The notes: generated by a model not told the origin, from the sequence alone. A DNA stretch of 64,000 nt from Lactonifactor sp. BIOML-A5 (GCF_009677585.1 NZ_WKYV01000016.1:15768-79767), one strand, 5' to 3'; positions 53,219-63,374 are shown, counted from the first letter of the stretch. Numbers and translations: made by a program.

Positions 53219-54640
53219 ATGAAGAAGAAATTTATTGGAGTAAGCTTAGCAATCGTACTTAGTATGGCTCAGATTATTTCTGTAGGAGCTGCAAAAGAAG
53301 ATGACATTAAGGCTGCAAAGGCGCAGACAAGCAGTCAGCTGGCTGCAGTGAATAATAAGATTAATAAGTTAGAAGATCAGAAAGCAGCATTAAAAGCTGA
53401 GATTAATGAATTAGATCAGGATCTGGTAGAGGTAATTGTCCAGATAGATGTTTTAAAGGATGATATCACCACCAAAGAATCTGAAATCGAAGATACAAAA
53501 GAAGATTTGAAAGTTGCTGAAGAAAACAGGGACGAGCAGTATGCTTCCATGAAGAAAAGAATTCAGTACATATATGAAAAGGGCGGCGACAGTGCATGGG
53601 CACAGATGCTTTTAGAGGCTGACAGTCTTTCCGGTATGCTGAGCAAAGCTGAGTATACACAGCAGTTATATGATTACGACAGAAACAGCCTGAATGAGCT
53701 GAAAGAGGTAGTTCAGCAGGTGACTGACCTTGAAACTCAGTTAGAGACAGAAAAGGCTGAACTGGAAGACATGCAGGTTGAATATGAAGGCCAGCAGAAA
53801 GAACTGGAATCAACCTTAGAGCAGAAAAAAGCCACAGCAAGCGACTATGAATCACAGATTTCCAGAGCCGAGTCACAGGCAGCTGAATATAAAGATTTAA
53901 TCCAACAGCAGAATGCAGAATTGCAGAAGATTCAGGAAGAAAAGGCCGCAGCTGCTGCAGCAGCAAAGAAAGCGGAAGAAGAGGCACAGAAAAAGGCAGC
54001 TCAGAAAGCAGCACAGGAATCTTCCTCTAAGAAAGATTCAGACAGCCAGAAGAGCGATGACAATAAGTCCTCCGATAATTCTAAAAAAGATAATAACAGT
54101 AGCAGCAACAGCAGCAATGAGGATACAGACGAAGAAGACAGCAGAGGAAATTCCTCCAACAGTTCCAAAGATGATGAAGACAACAGCTCTAAAGGCGATA
54201 GCAGTTCCAATAGCTCCAAGGGCGACAGCAGTTCAGATTCTTCCAGCAGTTCTTCAGGATCATCCTCCAGCAGTTCAAACAGTGCTACTGGACAGGCAAT
54301 TGTTAATTATGCAACTCAGTTTGTGGGCAACCCATATGTATGGGGCGGCGAGAGTTTAACAAACGGTGCTGACTGTTCCGGATTCACCATGCAGGTATAT
54401 GCACACTTTGGAATCTCCCTGCCACATTCCTCTGGAGCACAGAGATCTTATGGCAGAGCGGTATCTTATGCAGAGGCTCAGCCAGGTGACCTGATTTGCT
54501 ATTCCGGACATGTTGCTATCTATATGGGAGGCGGTCAGATTGTACATGCTTCCAACAGTGCCCCTTATCCAAAGGGCGGAATCAAAATCAGCGGAAACGC
54601 TGCATATAAGACGATTTTATCTGTAAGACGTCTTGTATAA
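53219..54640 (+). CDS. CwlO-like coiled-coil NlpC/P60 peptidoglycan endopeptidase
   Basis: The 473-aa preprotein has a signal peptide (MKKKFIGVSLAIVLSMAQ; cleavage near AAKED). Two long coiled-coil stretches follow (about 30-245), then an Ala/Lys-rich segment and a very Ser/Asp/Asn-rich linker (about 260-360). The C-terminal NlpC/P60 domain (about 365-473) has the catalytic Cys in GADCSGFTMQ (about 386) and His in GHVAIYMGGG and IVHAS. It matches CwlO-type D,L-endopeptidases that open the wall for growth and are usually regulated through their coiled coils. It is monocistronic, with a terminator downstream. Confidence 0.93.
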   Translation: MKKKFIGVSLAIVLSMAQIISVGAAKEDDIKAAKAQTSSQLAAVNNKINKLEDQKAALKAEINELDQDLVEVIVQIDVLKDDITTKESEIEDTKEDLKVAEENRDEQYASMKKRIQYIYEKGGDSAWAQMLLEADSLSGMLSKAEYTQQLYDYDRNSLNELKEVVQQVTDLETQLETEKAELEDMQVEYEGQQKELESTLEQKKATASDYESQISRAESQAAEYKDLIQQQNAELQKIQEEKAAAAAAAKKAEEEAQKKAAQKAAQESSSKKDSDSQKSDDNKSSDNSKKDNNSSSNSSNEDTDEEDSRGNSSNSSKDDEDNSSKGDSSSNSSKGDSSSDSSSSSSGSSSSSSNSATGQAIVNYATQFVGNPYVWGGESLTNGADCSGFTMQVYAHFGISLPHSSGAQRSYGRAVSYAEAQPGDLICYSGHVAIYMGGGQIVHASNSAPYPKGGIKISGNAAYKTILSVRRLV

Positions 54641-54654
54641 TACATAGCAGATTT

Positions 54655-54694
54655 ACTGCCGTTTATGGAGCTATCCATGAACGGCAGTTTTTTT
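54655..54694 (+). terminator. Rho-independent terminator after the CwlO-like gene
   Basis: ACTGCCGTT pairs with AACGGCAGT, with ATGGA/TCCAT closing the inner stem, followed by TTTTTTT. A strong intrinsic terminator. Confidence 0.93.
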
Positions 54695-54813
54695 GTTACA
54701 AAGGAAGGCTTTTGCAGAAACTGCCCTTTAAGATATATCCTCAGGTATAAAATCAACTTTCTCTGGTGTACACTATGACAGTGAAAAATATTTCGGGAAA
54801 ACAAAAAAAATAC

Positions 54814-54841
54814 TTGCTTTTTCAAAAAACTATGTTATAGT
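54814..54841 (+). promoter_or_regulatory. clpB promoter
   Basis: TTGCTT (54814-54819), 16 bases and TATAGT (54836-54841) form a likely sigma-A promoter. I found no CtsR heptad pair or CIRCE element nearby. The stretch 54695-54813 holds no gene. Confidence 0.5.
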
Positions 54842-54899
54842 AGTTATAGAACAAGCAAATAAACAATGTGTTTGAGATAAACGATATGGAGGCGATTTT

Positions 54900-57482
54900 A
54901 TGAATATTAGTAAATTTACACAGAAATCACTTCAGGCAGTGCAGGATCTGGAAAAGACAGCCTATGAATTTGGCAATCAGGAGGTTGAGCAAGAACACCT
55001 TTTGTATAATCTACTGCACCAGGATGACAGTCTGATTCTGAAGCTGATTGAAAAAATGGAGATTAATAAAGAACATTTCCTAAACAATCTGGAGAATGCC
55101 TTGAATGCCAGGACAAAGGTGTCCGGCGGCCAGCCGTATATCGGCCAGCATCTGAACAAAGCGCTGGTAAGCGCAGAGGACGAAGCTAAGGCTATGGGGG
55201 ATGAGTATGTATCTGTAGAGCATCTGTTTTTGTCCCTTTTAAAGAATGCAAGTCCATCTATGAAGAAAATATGGAATGAATATGGGATTACCAGGGACAG
55301 GTTTCTCCAGGCTCTTTCTACGGTCAGGGGAAACCAGAGAGTTACTACAGATAATCCTGAGGCAACCTATGACACTCTGAACAAATACGGGCAGGATCTG
55401 GTGGAGAAGGCGCGAAACCAAAAGCTGGACCCGGTAATCGGCAGAGATGCGGAGATTCGTAATGTTATCCGCATACTTTCCAGGAAGACGAAGAACAACC
55501 CGGTTTTAATCGGTGAGCCAGGTGTAGGTAAGACCGCAGTTGTAGAGGGGCTGGCACAGCGTATTGTAAGAGGCGATGTGCCGGAAGGGCTGAAAGACAA
55601 AAAAATTTTCTCTCTGGATATGGGAGCACTGGTAGCAGGCGCCAAGTACAGAGGGGAGTTCGAGGAGCGATTGAAGGCTGTTCTGGAGGAGGTCAGAAAA
55701 AGCGAAGGACAAATCATTTTATTTATAGACGAACTGCACCTGATTGTAGGCGCCGGAAAGACGGATGGAGCCATGGATGCCGGCAATATGTTAAAGCCTA
55801 TGCTTGCCAGAGGAGAACTGCACTGTATCGGCGCGACCACCCTGGATGAATACCGTCAGTATATTGAAAAGGACGCGGCTCTGGAGAGGAGATTCCAGCC
55901 GGTAATGGTGGATGAACCTACGGTGGAGGATACGATTTCTATTCTCCGGGGACTGAAGGACCGCTATGAGGTATTTCATGGGGTTAAAATTACAGACGGT
56001 GCCCTGGTGGCAGCTGCTACCTTATCGGATCGGTATATTTCTGACCGGTTTCTTCCGGATAAGGCCATTGACCTTGTAGATGAGGCATGTGCTCTCATTA
56101 AAACTGAGCTGGATTCTCTCCCCACAGAGCTGGATGAGCTGCAGAGAAAAATCATGCAGATGGAGATTGAGGAGGCAGCTCTGAAAAGGGAAACCGATAA
56201 GCTGAGCCAGGATCGCCTGGAAAACCTTCAGAAAGAACTGGCTGATTACAGAGATGATTTTAACGCCCGTAAGGCGCAGTGGGATAATGAAAAGGTTACC
56301 GTGGAGCGTCTGCAGAAGCTGAGAGAACAGATTGAAGAGATGAACAATCAGATCCAGATGGCTCAGAGAAATTATGACCTGGAGAAAGCGGCAGAGCTTC
56401 AATACGGAGAGCTTCCAAAGCTGCAGCAGCAGCTGAGTATAGAGGAGGAGAAGGTAAGGAAGCAGGATCTTTCACTTGTGCGTGAGAGCGTTACCGATGA
56501 TGAAATTGCCAGAATTGTATCCCGGTGGACGGGAATACCTATTTCTAAGCTTACAGAGGGTGAGCGCACCAAGATCCTGGGGCTGGAGGATCAGCTCCAT
56601 GAGAGAGTGATTGGACAGAACGAAGCGGTGAGCAAGGTGACAGATGCGATTCTGCGCTCCAAGGCAGGTATTAAAGATCCGTCAAAGCCAATTGGTTCCT
56701 TCCTTTTCCTGGGTCCTACCGGTGTGGGTAAGACTGAGCTTGCGAAGACTCTTGCAGCGGCACTCTTTGATGATGAAACTAACATGGTGCGTATTGATAT
56801 GAGTGAGTATATGGAGAAATACTCTGTATCCAGGCTAATCGGAGCACCTCCGGGATATGTGGGATACGAGGAGGGCGGCCAGCTCACAGAAGCCGTGAGA
56901 AGAAAGCCCTATTCAGTAGTACTTTTTGATGAAATAGAGAAAGCGCACCCGGATGTGTTTAATGTACTTCTTCAGGTACTGGACGACGGACGTATTACAG
57001 ATTCCCAGGGACGTACCGTAGACTTTAAGAATACGATTCTTATTATGACATCTAATATAGGCTCAACCTATCTTCTGGACGGCATTCAGCCGGATGGAGA
57101 AATCAGCCCGCAATGTGAGGAAATGGTGCACCAGGATCTGAGAAATCATTTCCGCCCTGAATTTTTAAACCGTCTGGATGAAATTATTATGTTTAAGCCG
57201 TTGACAAAAGAGAATATTGGCGGTATTGTAGATTTGCTTATCAAAGAGCTGAACCATCGGCTGGCAGATCAGGAGCTGTCGCTGGAGCTTACAGGTGAGG
57301 CAAAGGCTTATGTCATCGACGGTGGATACGATCCGGTATACGGAGCACGTCCTCTTAAGCGGTACCTCCAGAAATATGTGGAGACACTCAGTGCAAGGCT
57401 GATCTTGTCCGGTGAAATCGATGCAGGGGACACGATCCTGATTGATGTGGTGAACGGGGAGCTGGTGGCTAAAGTAAAATAA
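54900..57482 (+). CDS. clpB: ATP-dependent disaggregase ClpB
   Basis: ClpB solubilises aggregated proteins with DnaK. The 860-aa protein has an N-terminal Clp_N pair (residues 1-150), a first AAA module with Walker A GEPGVGKT (about 208) and Walker [10 protein letters not shown], and a long coiled-coil middle domain (about 400-525) unique to ClpB. The second AAA module has [12 protein letters not shown] and [16 protein letters not shown], followed by a C-terminal domain (KRYLQKYVE). It lacks the IGF/L loop of ClpA/ClpX. RBS is GGAGG. A short DUF4250 gene follows 29 nt downstream. Confidence 0.95.
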   Translation: MNISKFTQKSLQAVQDLEKTAYEFGNQEVEQEHLLYNLLHQDDSLILKLIEKMEINKEHFLNNLENALNARTKVSGGQPYIGQHLNKALVSAEDEAKAMGDEYVSVEHLFLSLLKNASPSMKKIWNEYGITRDRFLQALSTVRGNQRVTTDNPEATYDTLNKYGQDLVEKARNQKLDPVIGRDAEIRNVIRILSRKTKNNPVLIGEPGVGKTAVVEGLAQRIVRGDVPEGLKDKKIFSLDMGALVAGAKYRGEFEERLKAVLEEVRKSEGQIILFIDELHLIVGAGKTDGAMDAGNMLKPMLARGELHCIGATTLDEYRQYIEKDAALERRFQPVMVDEPTVEDTISILRGLKDRYEVFHGVKITDGALVAAATLSDRYISDRFLPDKAIDLVDEACALIKTELDSLPTELDELQRKIMQMEIEEAALKRETDKLSQDRLENLQKELADYRDDFNARKAQWDNEKVTVERLQKLREQIEEMNNQIQMAQRNYDLEKAAELQYGELPKLQQQLSIEEEKVRKQDLSLVRESVTDDEIARIVSRWTGIPISKLTEGERTKILGLEDQLHERVIGQNEAVSKVTDAILRSKAGIKDPSKPIGSFLFLGPTGVGKTELAKTLAAALFDDETNMVRIDMSEYMEKYSVSRLIGAPPGYVGYEEGGQLTEAVRRKPYSVVLFDEIEKAHPDVFNVLLQVLDDGRITDSQGRTVDFKNTILIMTSNIGSTYLLDGIQPDGEISPQCEEMVHQDLRNHFRPEFLNRLDEIIMFKPLTKENIGGIVDLLIKELNHRLADQELSLELTGEAKAYVIDGGYDPVYGARPLKRYLQKYVETLSARLILSGEIDAGDTILIDVVNGELVAKVK

Positions 57483-57511
57483 TACTGAAAAAGCAGGTAA
57501 GGAGTGAAACT

Positions 57512-57685
57512 ATGCTGCCAAAAGATCCGGCAATTTTATTGAGTTACGTGAATACACAGCTGAGAGATCATTACTCTTCTCTGGAAGACATGTGTAAGAG
57601 TCTCCAGGTAGATAAAGAGGGCATTAAAAGGAAGATGGAAATGATAGACTACGAATATGATGCCCAACAGAATCAATTTGTGTGA
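57512..57685 (+). CDS. DUF4250-family small protein, 57 aa
   Basis: This ORF starts at ATG 57512 after TAAGGAG and encodes 57 residues. It begins MLPKDPAILLSYVNTQLRDH and ends IDYEYDAQQNQFV, matching what I recall of DUF4250, a short family common in Lachnospiraceae. The function is unknown. The middle (SLEDMCKSLQVDKEGIKRKM) looks like a small helix-turn-helix, so a nucleic-acid role is possible. It is probably transcribed with clpB. Confidence 0.85.
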   Translation: MLPKDPAILLSYVNTQLRDHYSSLEDMCKSLQVDKEGIKRKMEMIDYEYDAQQNQFV

Positions 57686-57692
57686 TGCCAAA

Positions 57693-57740
57693 CAGGGCAG
57701 CCGCACCGGTATGATAGTAGATACCGGTGCGGCTGCCCTG
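57693..57740. terminator. 20-bp perfect hairpin between convergent genes
   Basis: 57693-57712 (starting CAGGGCAGCCGC) and 57721-57740 are exact inverted repeats around GATAGTAG. The hairpin sits eight bases after the DUF4250 stop and 16 before the stop of the minus-strand RraA-like gene. It probably terminates transcription in both directions, although neither side has a strong T-run. Confidence 0.75.
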
Positions 57741-57756
57741 CAATTGCTATATTGTT

Positions 57757-58437
57757 CTATTTCAAATCACAGCCAATTTCTTTTAACTTTTCATCCACCC
57801 ATGGTCTGATATACGTTCCTTCATTTATTATATCATCCATGATAGCGGCCTCCTTTTTCGCTATTTCCCGGGCCGCGTCCGCAAGTTTTGAGGCAACTGC
57901 CGGATCAATGACAATTACACCGTCATCATCGCCTACAATAATATCTCCAGGATTGACAAGCTTTCCGCCGATGACTACCGGTACATTGATTTCTCCGGGT
58001 CCATTTTTATAGGGACCGTTTGGATTTACCCCCCGTGCATAAACAGCAAAATCCGTCATTGCAGCGAGTCCGCCATAGTCCCGGATTGCCCCGTCGCAGA
58101 CAATTCCTTTAATCCCTCTGGTCTTACAGTAGGTTGCCATCAATTCGCCAAATATTGCTCTGTCAGTAAAACCACCTGCATCTATGACAATCACATCCCC
58201 CGGCTGGGCCAAATCCATGGCGGCATGGAACATCAGATTGTCTCCTTGGGGCACACGAACTGTAAATGCAGTACCTAGTAACTGCCCTTTAAAGCCCACC
58301 GGTTTGATTCCGGAATCCACGGCCGCAATACGCCCCATACAATCATCAATATTTGCCGCTGGCATATTTCTGAAACGTTCTACCAGTTCCTTTGCCGGAC
58401 GGCTGATTTCCTTTATAATCTTACACCCAATTGACAT
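57757..58437 (-). CDS. RraA-like / 4-hydroxy-4-methyl-2-oxoglutarate aldolase-like protein
   Basis: The 226-aa protein belongs to the RraA-like fold. It shows FTVRVPQGDNLMFHAAM, GDVIVIDAGGFTDRAIFGELM, VCDGAIRDYGGL (the R-x-x-D metal/pyruvate site) and PGDIIVGDDDGVIVI. Members are HMG/CHA-type pyruvate aldolases, or RraA RNase E inhibitors. With a 2-hydroxyacid dehydrogenase and an organic-acid permease in one operon, an aldolase or decarboxylase role is more likely. RBS is CAGGAG. A 15-nt direct repeat overlaps its start. Confidence 0.88.
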   Translation of the reverse strand: MSIGCKIIKEISRPAKELVERFRNMPAANIDDCMGRIAAVDSGIKPVGFKGQLLGTAFTVRVPQGDNLMFHAAMDLAQPGDVIVIDAGGFTDRAIFGELMATYCKTRGIKGIVCDGAIRDYGGLAAMTDFAVYARGVNPNGPYKNGPGEINVPVVIGGKLVNPGDIIVGDDDGVIVIDPAVASKLADAAREIAKKEAAIMDDIINEGTYIRPWVDEKLKEIGCDLK

Positions 58438-58467
58438 TTATTTTTTTCTCCTGACATTTATTTTTTA
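58432..58467. repeat. 15-nt direct repeat spanning the RraA-like start
   Basis: TGACATTTATTTTTT occurs at 58432 and again at 58452, 20 nt apart. The copies cover the start codon of the RraA-like gene and the stop of the dehydrogenase gene. The duplicated ATG is out of frame. Confidence 0.7.
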
Positions 58468-59508
58468 TACAAATTGATATCCTGTATCTCTTGCGAGCAC
58501 ACTCCTGTTGGCAACGTTATGGGATAGCACAGTTCCATCAACAGTTGCTGACGGAATCAAATGACATACCATTTGAATCTGGGTTTTCTTCGCCCCGATG
58601 CCATAAGATCCACAGTGAGGATTTATGATAACATTATCCATGGCAAGAAGGGGATCCTCCTTAGCAATGGGCTCTATTTCCACGGTATCCAGGCCGGCAT
58701 AAAGAATTTCGCCGTTTTCCAGTGCCCATGCAAGGTCTTTCTGTGAAATGACAGGCCCACGGGAGGTATTGATGATCATGGCTGTATTTTTCATCTTGCG
58801 AAAGGTCTCCTTATTAAAAACATGAGTGGTTTCGGGTGTCAGATTCACATGGATGGAAATAATGTCACTCTTTTCTAACATCTCGTCAAATGTCACAAAT
58901 TCCACATGAGGATACTGTTCCTTTACTGAGTCTGAAACATACGGGTCGCAGGAGATTACCTTAGTCCCAAAACCTCCATGGAAAATATCATGCAAATATC
59001 TCCCGGCCGCTCCGAATCCGTACAAACCGAGAGTCATTTCCCGGACATCCCCCGGAAGCAGGTACTGGCATTTGGGCCACTTTCCTGCGCGGATTTCTCT
59101 GTCATAATAATTTGTATTGCGAACAAGCCCCATAATCATCGCAGTTGCAACATCTGCCAACTCTTTCGCACAAAAACCCGGCAGGTTCAGCACGATTACC
59201 CCCTGTTCTGTGGCTGCATCCAAGTCAATACTGTTGACGCCTACGCCAAACCGCTGTACAAACTTTAGCTCTGGCAAGGCTTCTAAGACCTTGCGGGTAA
59301 TGGGGGGATTACCGGTAGCCAGAATAGCATCGGCACCTTTGCATCCTGCGATAATTTCTTCCACAGTGGGTTCTTTCTGCTGTGCAGCCACAACCTGGTA
59401 GTCCAGCAGGGCCAGCTCGATTCCGGCAGCCTGATAAGCAGCTGTAACACGCTCCAGCTCTTCGGCAGTTACGCTGCCATAATCTTTATCTACAACAACA
59501 GCTCTCAT
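58465..59508 (-). CDS. D-2-hydroxyacid dehydrogenase (NAD-dependent)
   Basis: The 347-aa protein has the D-isomer-specific dehydrogenase fold. It carries the NAD site GLYGFGAAGRYLHDIF with the acidic residue in VISCDPY, the catalytic Arg in INTSRGPVIS, Glu in DTVEIEPIA and His in INPHCGS. It reduces or oxidises 2-hydroxy acids; the substrate is unknown. It lies between the SLC13 permease and the RraA-like gene on the minus strand, with short gaps, so it is part of an organic-acid pathway. RBS is AAGGAGAG. Confidence 0.92.
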   Translation of the reverse strand: MRAVVVDKDYGSVTAEELERVTAAYQAAGIELALLDYQVVAAQQKEPTVEEIIAGCKGADAILATGNPPITRKVLEALPELKFVQRFGVGVNSIDLDAATEQGVIVLNLPGFCAKELADVATAMIMGLVRNTNYYDREIRAGKWPKCQYLLPGDVREMTLGLYGFGAAGRYLHDIFHGGFGTKVISCDPYVSDSVKEQYPHVEFVTFDEMLEKSDIISIHVNLTPETTHVFNKETFRKMKNTAMIINTSRGPVISQKDLAWALENGEILYAGLDTVEIEPIAKEDPLLAMDNVIINPHCGSYGIGAKKTQIQMVCHLIPSATVDGTVLSHNVANRSVLARDTGYQFV

Positions 59509-59533
59509 TTCTTGTCTCTCCTTTATTTACTTT

Positions 59534-60805
59534 TTATAATGGCCAGAATACTGGTATCAGAAGCAATGATCCAATCAGTGTCACAACGGTCAGCCCGATA
59601 CCCGGAACAAAGAAGTCACGGAATCCCAGATTTCCCGGTTTAATAATTAATGTATTTGTACCGGAACCCACCGGAGTCAAAAATGGCGCAGAGGCCGCAA
59701 CACAGATGGCAACTCCAATTGCCACCGGATTAATACCCATTTCCATAGCTACCGGAACAAATAAAGGTGTTACCAATACTACAGTGGAGGTATTCATCAT
59801 CATGTTCGTCAAAATTATTGTGACAAGCAGTACAAAAAATAAGAACATTACTTTATTCGGATGATTGCCCAGGATTCTTACCACAGCATTAGCGATTAAA
59901 TCTCCTGCTCCGCTGCTGGCCATCGCTTTGGAGACCGCACTCATACCGCCTACAATAAACAGAGTTGGCCAATCCACAGCCCGCATGGCTTCTTTTTCAC
60001 TGATACATCCTGTTCCGATCAGAAGTACACATCCGATCGCCGCGATAAAATACATTGGCCATTCATCGCTTGCAACAGCCATAGCAATCAGAACTGCCGC
60101 TAAAATTGTAAGACAGATTCCCCCTTTTACAGGATTGAATTCCGTTGCCTTTTCCCTTCGCGTATACTCTTTTAAATATTCCGGATCGGAAGAATCTCCG
60201 GGTGTCAGAAGCTTTTTGCCAATGGACAGAAAGTAGACCAGAAACAGGATACAAAGGGGAAATCCTACCTTTCCCAGCTCAAAAAAGCTAAGGAAATCTA
60301 CTCCCATATCTTCAATTAATCCGGCAGTGCTGACATTACTTGCTGCCCCTACCAGCGTTAGATTGCATCCGATAGATGCCGCAAAAGACATCGGAATCAA
60401 CTGTCTGGATACCGAAACCTTGGCCTGCATACTCATCGCTACAACGATTGGCAGCATCATAGCTACTACACCAAGTCCGGAGCAGATAGAAGAAAGAATC
60501 AGCGCTACCAGAACAGCCGCTATCATAATGCCCTTTTCTGACGTGCCGGTTATTTTTACCAGCATATGCGCCATTTTATCTGCTACTCCTGTGTAAAAAA
60601 GTGACTGACCGATAATCATCATTGCTGCCAGAAGTGCAATTGTTGATCCGGAAAATGAGGCAAACACATCTGACTTATCAATGATTCCCATGCAGCCCAG
60701 AAGGATTGCGCCCGCCATAGATACAAGCCCCAGGGGGAATTTATTTGTTACAAAAAATACAACCATAATTGCCAATACAATCAATGTTATAATTGCTGGA
60801 TTCAT
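59534..60805 (-). CDS. SLC13-family anion/organic-acid permease
   Basis: The 423-aa protein has about 11 hydrophobic helices and the SLC13/DASS layout, including the two-fold repeat with SFAASIGCNLTLVGAASNV in one half and CVAASAPFLTPVGSGTNTLI in the other, whose hairpins hold the SNT-type sites. Such carriers import dicarboxylates, citrate or sulfate with Na+. It is first in the minus-strand operon with the dehydrogenase and the RraA-like gene and divergent from LysR. RBS is TTGGAGG. Confidence 0.9.
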   Translation of the reverse strand: MNPAIITLIVLAIMVVFFVTNKFPLGLVSMAGAILLGCMGIIDKSDVFASFSGSTIALLAAMMIIGQSLFYTGVADKMAHMLVKITGTSEKGIMIAAVLVALILSSICSGLGVVAMMLPIVVAMSMQAKVSVSRQLIPMSFAASIGCNLTLVGAASNVSTAGLIEDMGVDFLSFFELGKVGFPLCILFLVYFLSIGKKLLTPGDSSDPEYLKEYTRREKATEFNPVKGGICLTILAAVLIAMAVASDEWPMYFIAAIGCVLLIGTGCISEKEAMRAVDWPTLFIVGGMSAVSKAMASSGAGDLIANAVVRILGNHPNKVMFLFFVLLVTIILTNMMMNTSTVVLVTPLFVPVAMEMGINPVAIGVAICVAASAPFLTPVGSGTNTLIIKPGNLGFRDFFVPGIGLTVVTLIGSLLLIPVFWPL

Positions 60806-60933
60806 TATATACCTCCAAATACAGTTCTCCCATAATTTTTTTGTTATGTATAATACTTGCTTTTGTGACTAAGACTGTTTATTGTGTAAGTTATATGCGC
60901 ATCCTTACTGTACTTTTATAATATTCTATTTTA

Positions 60934-60962
60934 TTGACAAAAGCAAATGGCAATAGTACTAT
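60934..60962 (+). promoter_or_regulatory. lysR promoter in the divergent control region
   Basis: TTGACA (60934-60939), 17 bases and TACTAT (60957-60962) form a promoter for the LysR gene. On the minus strand, TATTAT upstream of the permease could be its -10. The intergenic region 60806-61002 would hold the LysR binding sites; I could not define a single clear T-N11-A site. Confidence 0.5.
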
Positions 60963-61002
60963 ATAGATTATAATGTTTCTGTTATATAGCAAAGGAGTGC
61001 TT

Positions 61003-61932
61003 ATGAATCATAATTACGAATACTTTACTTCCATTGTGGAAGCCGGCAGTCTGACGAAGGCCGCCCAAAATCTTTATACGACACAGCCTGCCCTGAGCCA
61101 GTATCTGAAACGTCTGGAAAACAACCTCGGTGTGGAATTATTTGACCGAAGTACTTCCCCTCTCAAACTGACTTATACTGGCGAGTGCTATTATAAATAC
61201 ATACTGCAGATGAAAACGTTAGATGAAAATCTGAGAAGAGAATTTCAGGATATTAAAAGTGAGGTGAGCGGTCGTCTGCGGTTAGGCATCGCCCTCTGGC
61301 GCGGCGCCTGCCTTTTGCCCGACATTTTCCCGGAATTTCACCGCCGTTATCCTAAAATTCATATTGAATTGTTTGAAGGACGCTCCAATCAACTGGAAAG
61401 CGCCCTCCTCAATGACAATATAGATCTTGCGGTTATGAATCTTCCGCACACATTAAATTACAATAAACTGACTTGTGAAGCAATTTTTGACGAACCGATT
61501 CTGTTGGCTGCACCTACGAATCACCCTTATGTGCAGACTCTGCTGCAGGACTGCCGCTATCAGGGCAGGTTTCCCCTGGCCCCCCTTGCGCTGGTCAAAA
61601 AAATACCTATTATATTAACAAAGCCCGGTCAAAATCTGACCTATGAGGTTCAGCAAATTTTAGCAAAAAATCAAATAGAACCTGATATCCTGCTGGAAAC
61701 CGGTAATTTGACTACCGCTATCAACCTTGTTTCTGAGGGAATTGCCTGCACATTCGTACCCGGCGAAGGTGCAGGTGTCTGCCGCCATTCGGGGAGAGTG
61801 ACTTATTTTATGCTGGATGACAGCAGTGCAAGTTGGGATCTTGGGGTTGTATACCGCAAAAATAGTTATCTGCCCAAGGTATCCCAATTGTTTATTTCCA
61901 TATTAAAAGAGATTTTTGGCAGCAATAGATGA
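61003..61932 (+). CDS. LysR-family transcriptional regulator
   Basis: The 309-aa protein begins with the LysR winged helix (YEYFTSIVEAGSLTKAAQNLYTTQPALSQYLKRLENNLGVELFDR). The effector domain follows (RLRLGIALWRGACLLP; EPILLAAPTNHP). Start 61003 is chosen because AAAGGAG lies five bases upstream; ATG 60973 has no site. It is divergent from the SLC13-dehydrogenase-RraA operon, which it probably activates in response to the transported acid. Confidence 0.93.
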   Translation: MNHNYEYFTSIVEAGSLTKAAQNLYTTQPALSQYLKRLENNLGVELFDRSTSPLKLTYTGECYYKYILQMKTLDENLRREFQDIKSEVSGRLRLGIALWRGACLLPDIFPEFHRRYPKIHIELFEGRSNQLESALLNDNIDLAVMNLPHTLNYNKLTCEAIFDEPILLAAPTNHPYVQTLLQDCRYQGRFPLAPLALVKKIPIILTKPGQNLTYEVQQILAKNQIEPDILLETGNLTTAINLVSEGIACTFVPGEGAGVCRHSGRVTYFMLDDSSASWDLGVVYRKNSYLPKVSQLFISILKEIFGSNR

Positions 61933-61973
61933 ATAAAAGTTTACCGGGAATTCGGTTGTTGTATCTGTCTGCT

Positions 61974-63335
61974 TCACGATAGACTTTGTATTTTCTCCCG
62001 ATAGATTCTCCTAAAAAGCAGCGTGGACAGAGCCACGGATACTAATTCTGCAAGAGGAAATGCCCACCACACTGCGTGCAGCCCAAATACCTTAGCGAAG
62101 AGGTATGCACAGGGAAGTATTACCAGCATCTGCCTTGCCACAGAGACAATAAGACTGTAGGTACCGTTTCCAAGGGCCTGGAACGCTGAGCCAACTACGA
62201 TGCAGTAGCCGGCAAATATAAAACTGAGACTGATAATGCGGAGCGCGGGAACACCGATTGCCAGCATATCCTCTGAGGCATTAAATAGAGATAAAAACTG
62301 CCCCGGGAAGACCTCAAAACATACAAGCCCAAGTAACATAATCGTGACTGCTGAGAGGATACTGAGGCGTATGGTAGACATAATCCTCTTTTTGCTTTTG
62401 GCTCCGTAATTAAAGGCAATAATGGGCACCATGCCGTTGTTCAGTCCAAATACAGGCATAAATATAAAACTCTGCAGCTTGAAATAGATCCCAAATACAG
62501 CGGCTGCTGTAGAGGTAAACATGAGAAGAATCTTATTAATGCCAAAAGTCATAACAGAGCTGATAGCCTGTACCACCATAGAAGGAATTCCTACGGCGTA
62601 AATCTGCCGGATCACACGGGAATGAGGACGGTAGTGCCTCATATTAATATTAATTTCTTTATTATACTTAACATTCAGAAACAGGCCCAGCAGCATTCCG
62701 ATGATCTGACCGAAAACTGTGGCGATAGCCGCACCCGCTACCTCTAACCGCGGAAAGCCAAATAACCCGAAGATAAGAATGGGGTCCATAATTAAATTGA
62801 CGATTGCACCAACTCCTTGGGTTACCATGGAGAGCGCAGCCCGCCCGGTAGCCTGAAGCAGACGTTCCATAGTGATTTCCAGAAAAATTCCGAAGCTGAA
62901 CACAGAGATCAGGGACATGTATTGAATCCCATAGGCACGGATCTGCTCGTGGGCAGTCTGGAGATCAAAAAAAGCAGTGGCCAGTGAGACGCCCAGAATT
63001 GCAAAAACAATATAATGGCAGACAGAGAGAAAGATACCGTTCCTTCCTGCCAGATTTGCTCCCTCATAATCCTTTTCTCCCAGATTTCGGGACAGAAGTG
63101 CATTGATACCTACTCCTGTCCCCACGGCCACCGCAATCATCAAATTCTGTATGGGGAATACCAGAGACACCGCTGTAAGTGCACTTTCATTCAGCTGGGC
63201 GACAAAGGCGCTGTCTACAATATTGTACAGAGCCTGAATGAGCATGGAGATGATTATGGGAAGCGACATTTGGAATAATAGCTTAGGGATAGGCAGATAC
63301 CCCATTTTGTTTTCTTTTGGTATGGTTTGTGGCAT
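61974..63335 (-). CDS. MATE-family efflux transporter (second copy)
   Basis: The 453-aa protein has about twelve helices and the MATE N-terminus KLLFQMSLPIIISMLIQALYNIVDSAFVAQL, then AVGTGVGINALLSRNLG and a second half starting IYAVGIPSMVVQAISSVM. It differs from the MATE at 15616 and looks like the multidrug/unknown subfamily common in clostridia. RBS is ACAGGAG. A promoter and a hairpin leader sit upstream, so it is independently expressed and possibly regulated through its RNA leader. Confidence 0.9.
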   Translation of the reverse strand: MPQTIPKENKMGYLPIPKLLFQMSLPIIISMLIQALYNIVDSAFVAQLNESALTAVSLVFPIQNLMIAVAVGTGVGINALLSRNLGEKDYEGANLAGRNGIFLSVCHYIVFAILGVSLATAFFDLQTAHEQIRAYGIQYMSLISVFSFGIFLEITMERLLQATGRAALSMVTQGVGAIVNLIMDPILIFGLFGFPRLEVAGAAIATVFGQIIGMLLGLFLNVKYNKEININMRHYRPHSRVIRQIYAVGIPSMVVQAISSVMTFGINKILLMFTSTAAAVFGIYFKLQSFIFMPVFGLNNGMVPIIAFNYGAKSKKRIMSTIRLSILSAVTIMLLGLVCFEVFPGQFLSLFNASEDMLAIGVPALRIISLSFIFAGYCIVVGSAFQALGNGTYSLIVSVARQMLVILPCAYLFAKVFGLHAVWWAFPLAELVSVALSTLLFRRIYREKIQSLS

Positions 63336-63374
63336 AATTTTTTCTCCTGTTAACTAGGTCTAAAGCGCAAAGAA

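Noticed and set aside
54695..54899. CtsR or CIRCE control of clpB
   Set aside because: Neither the heptad repeat of CtsR nor the CIRCE inverted repeat is present in the upstream region.
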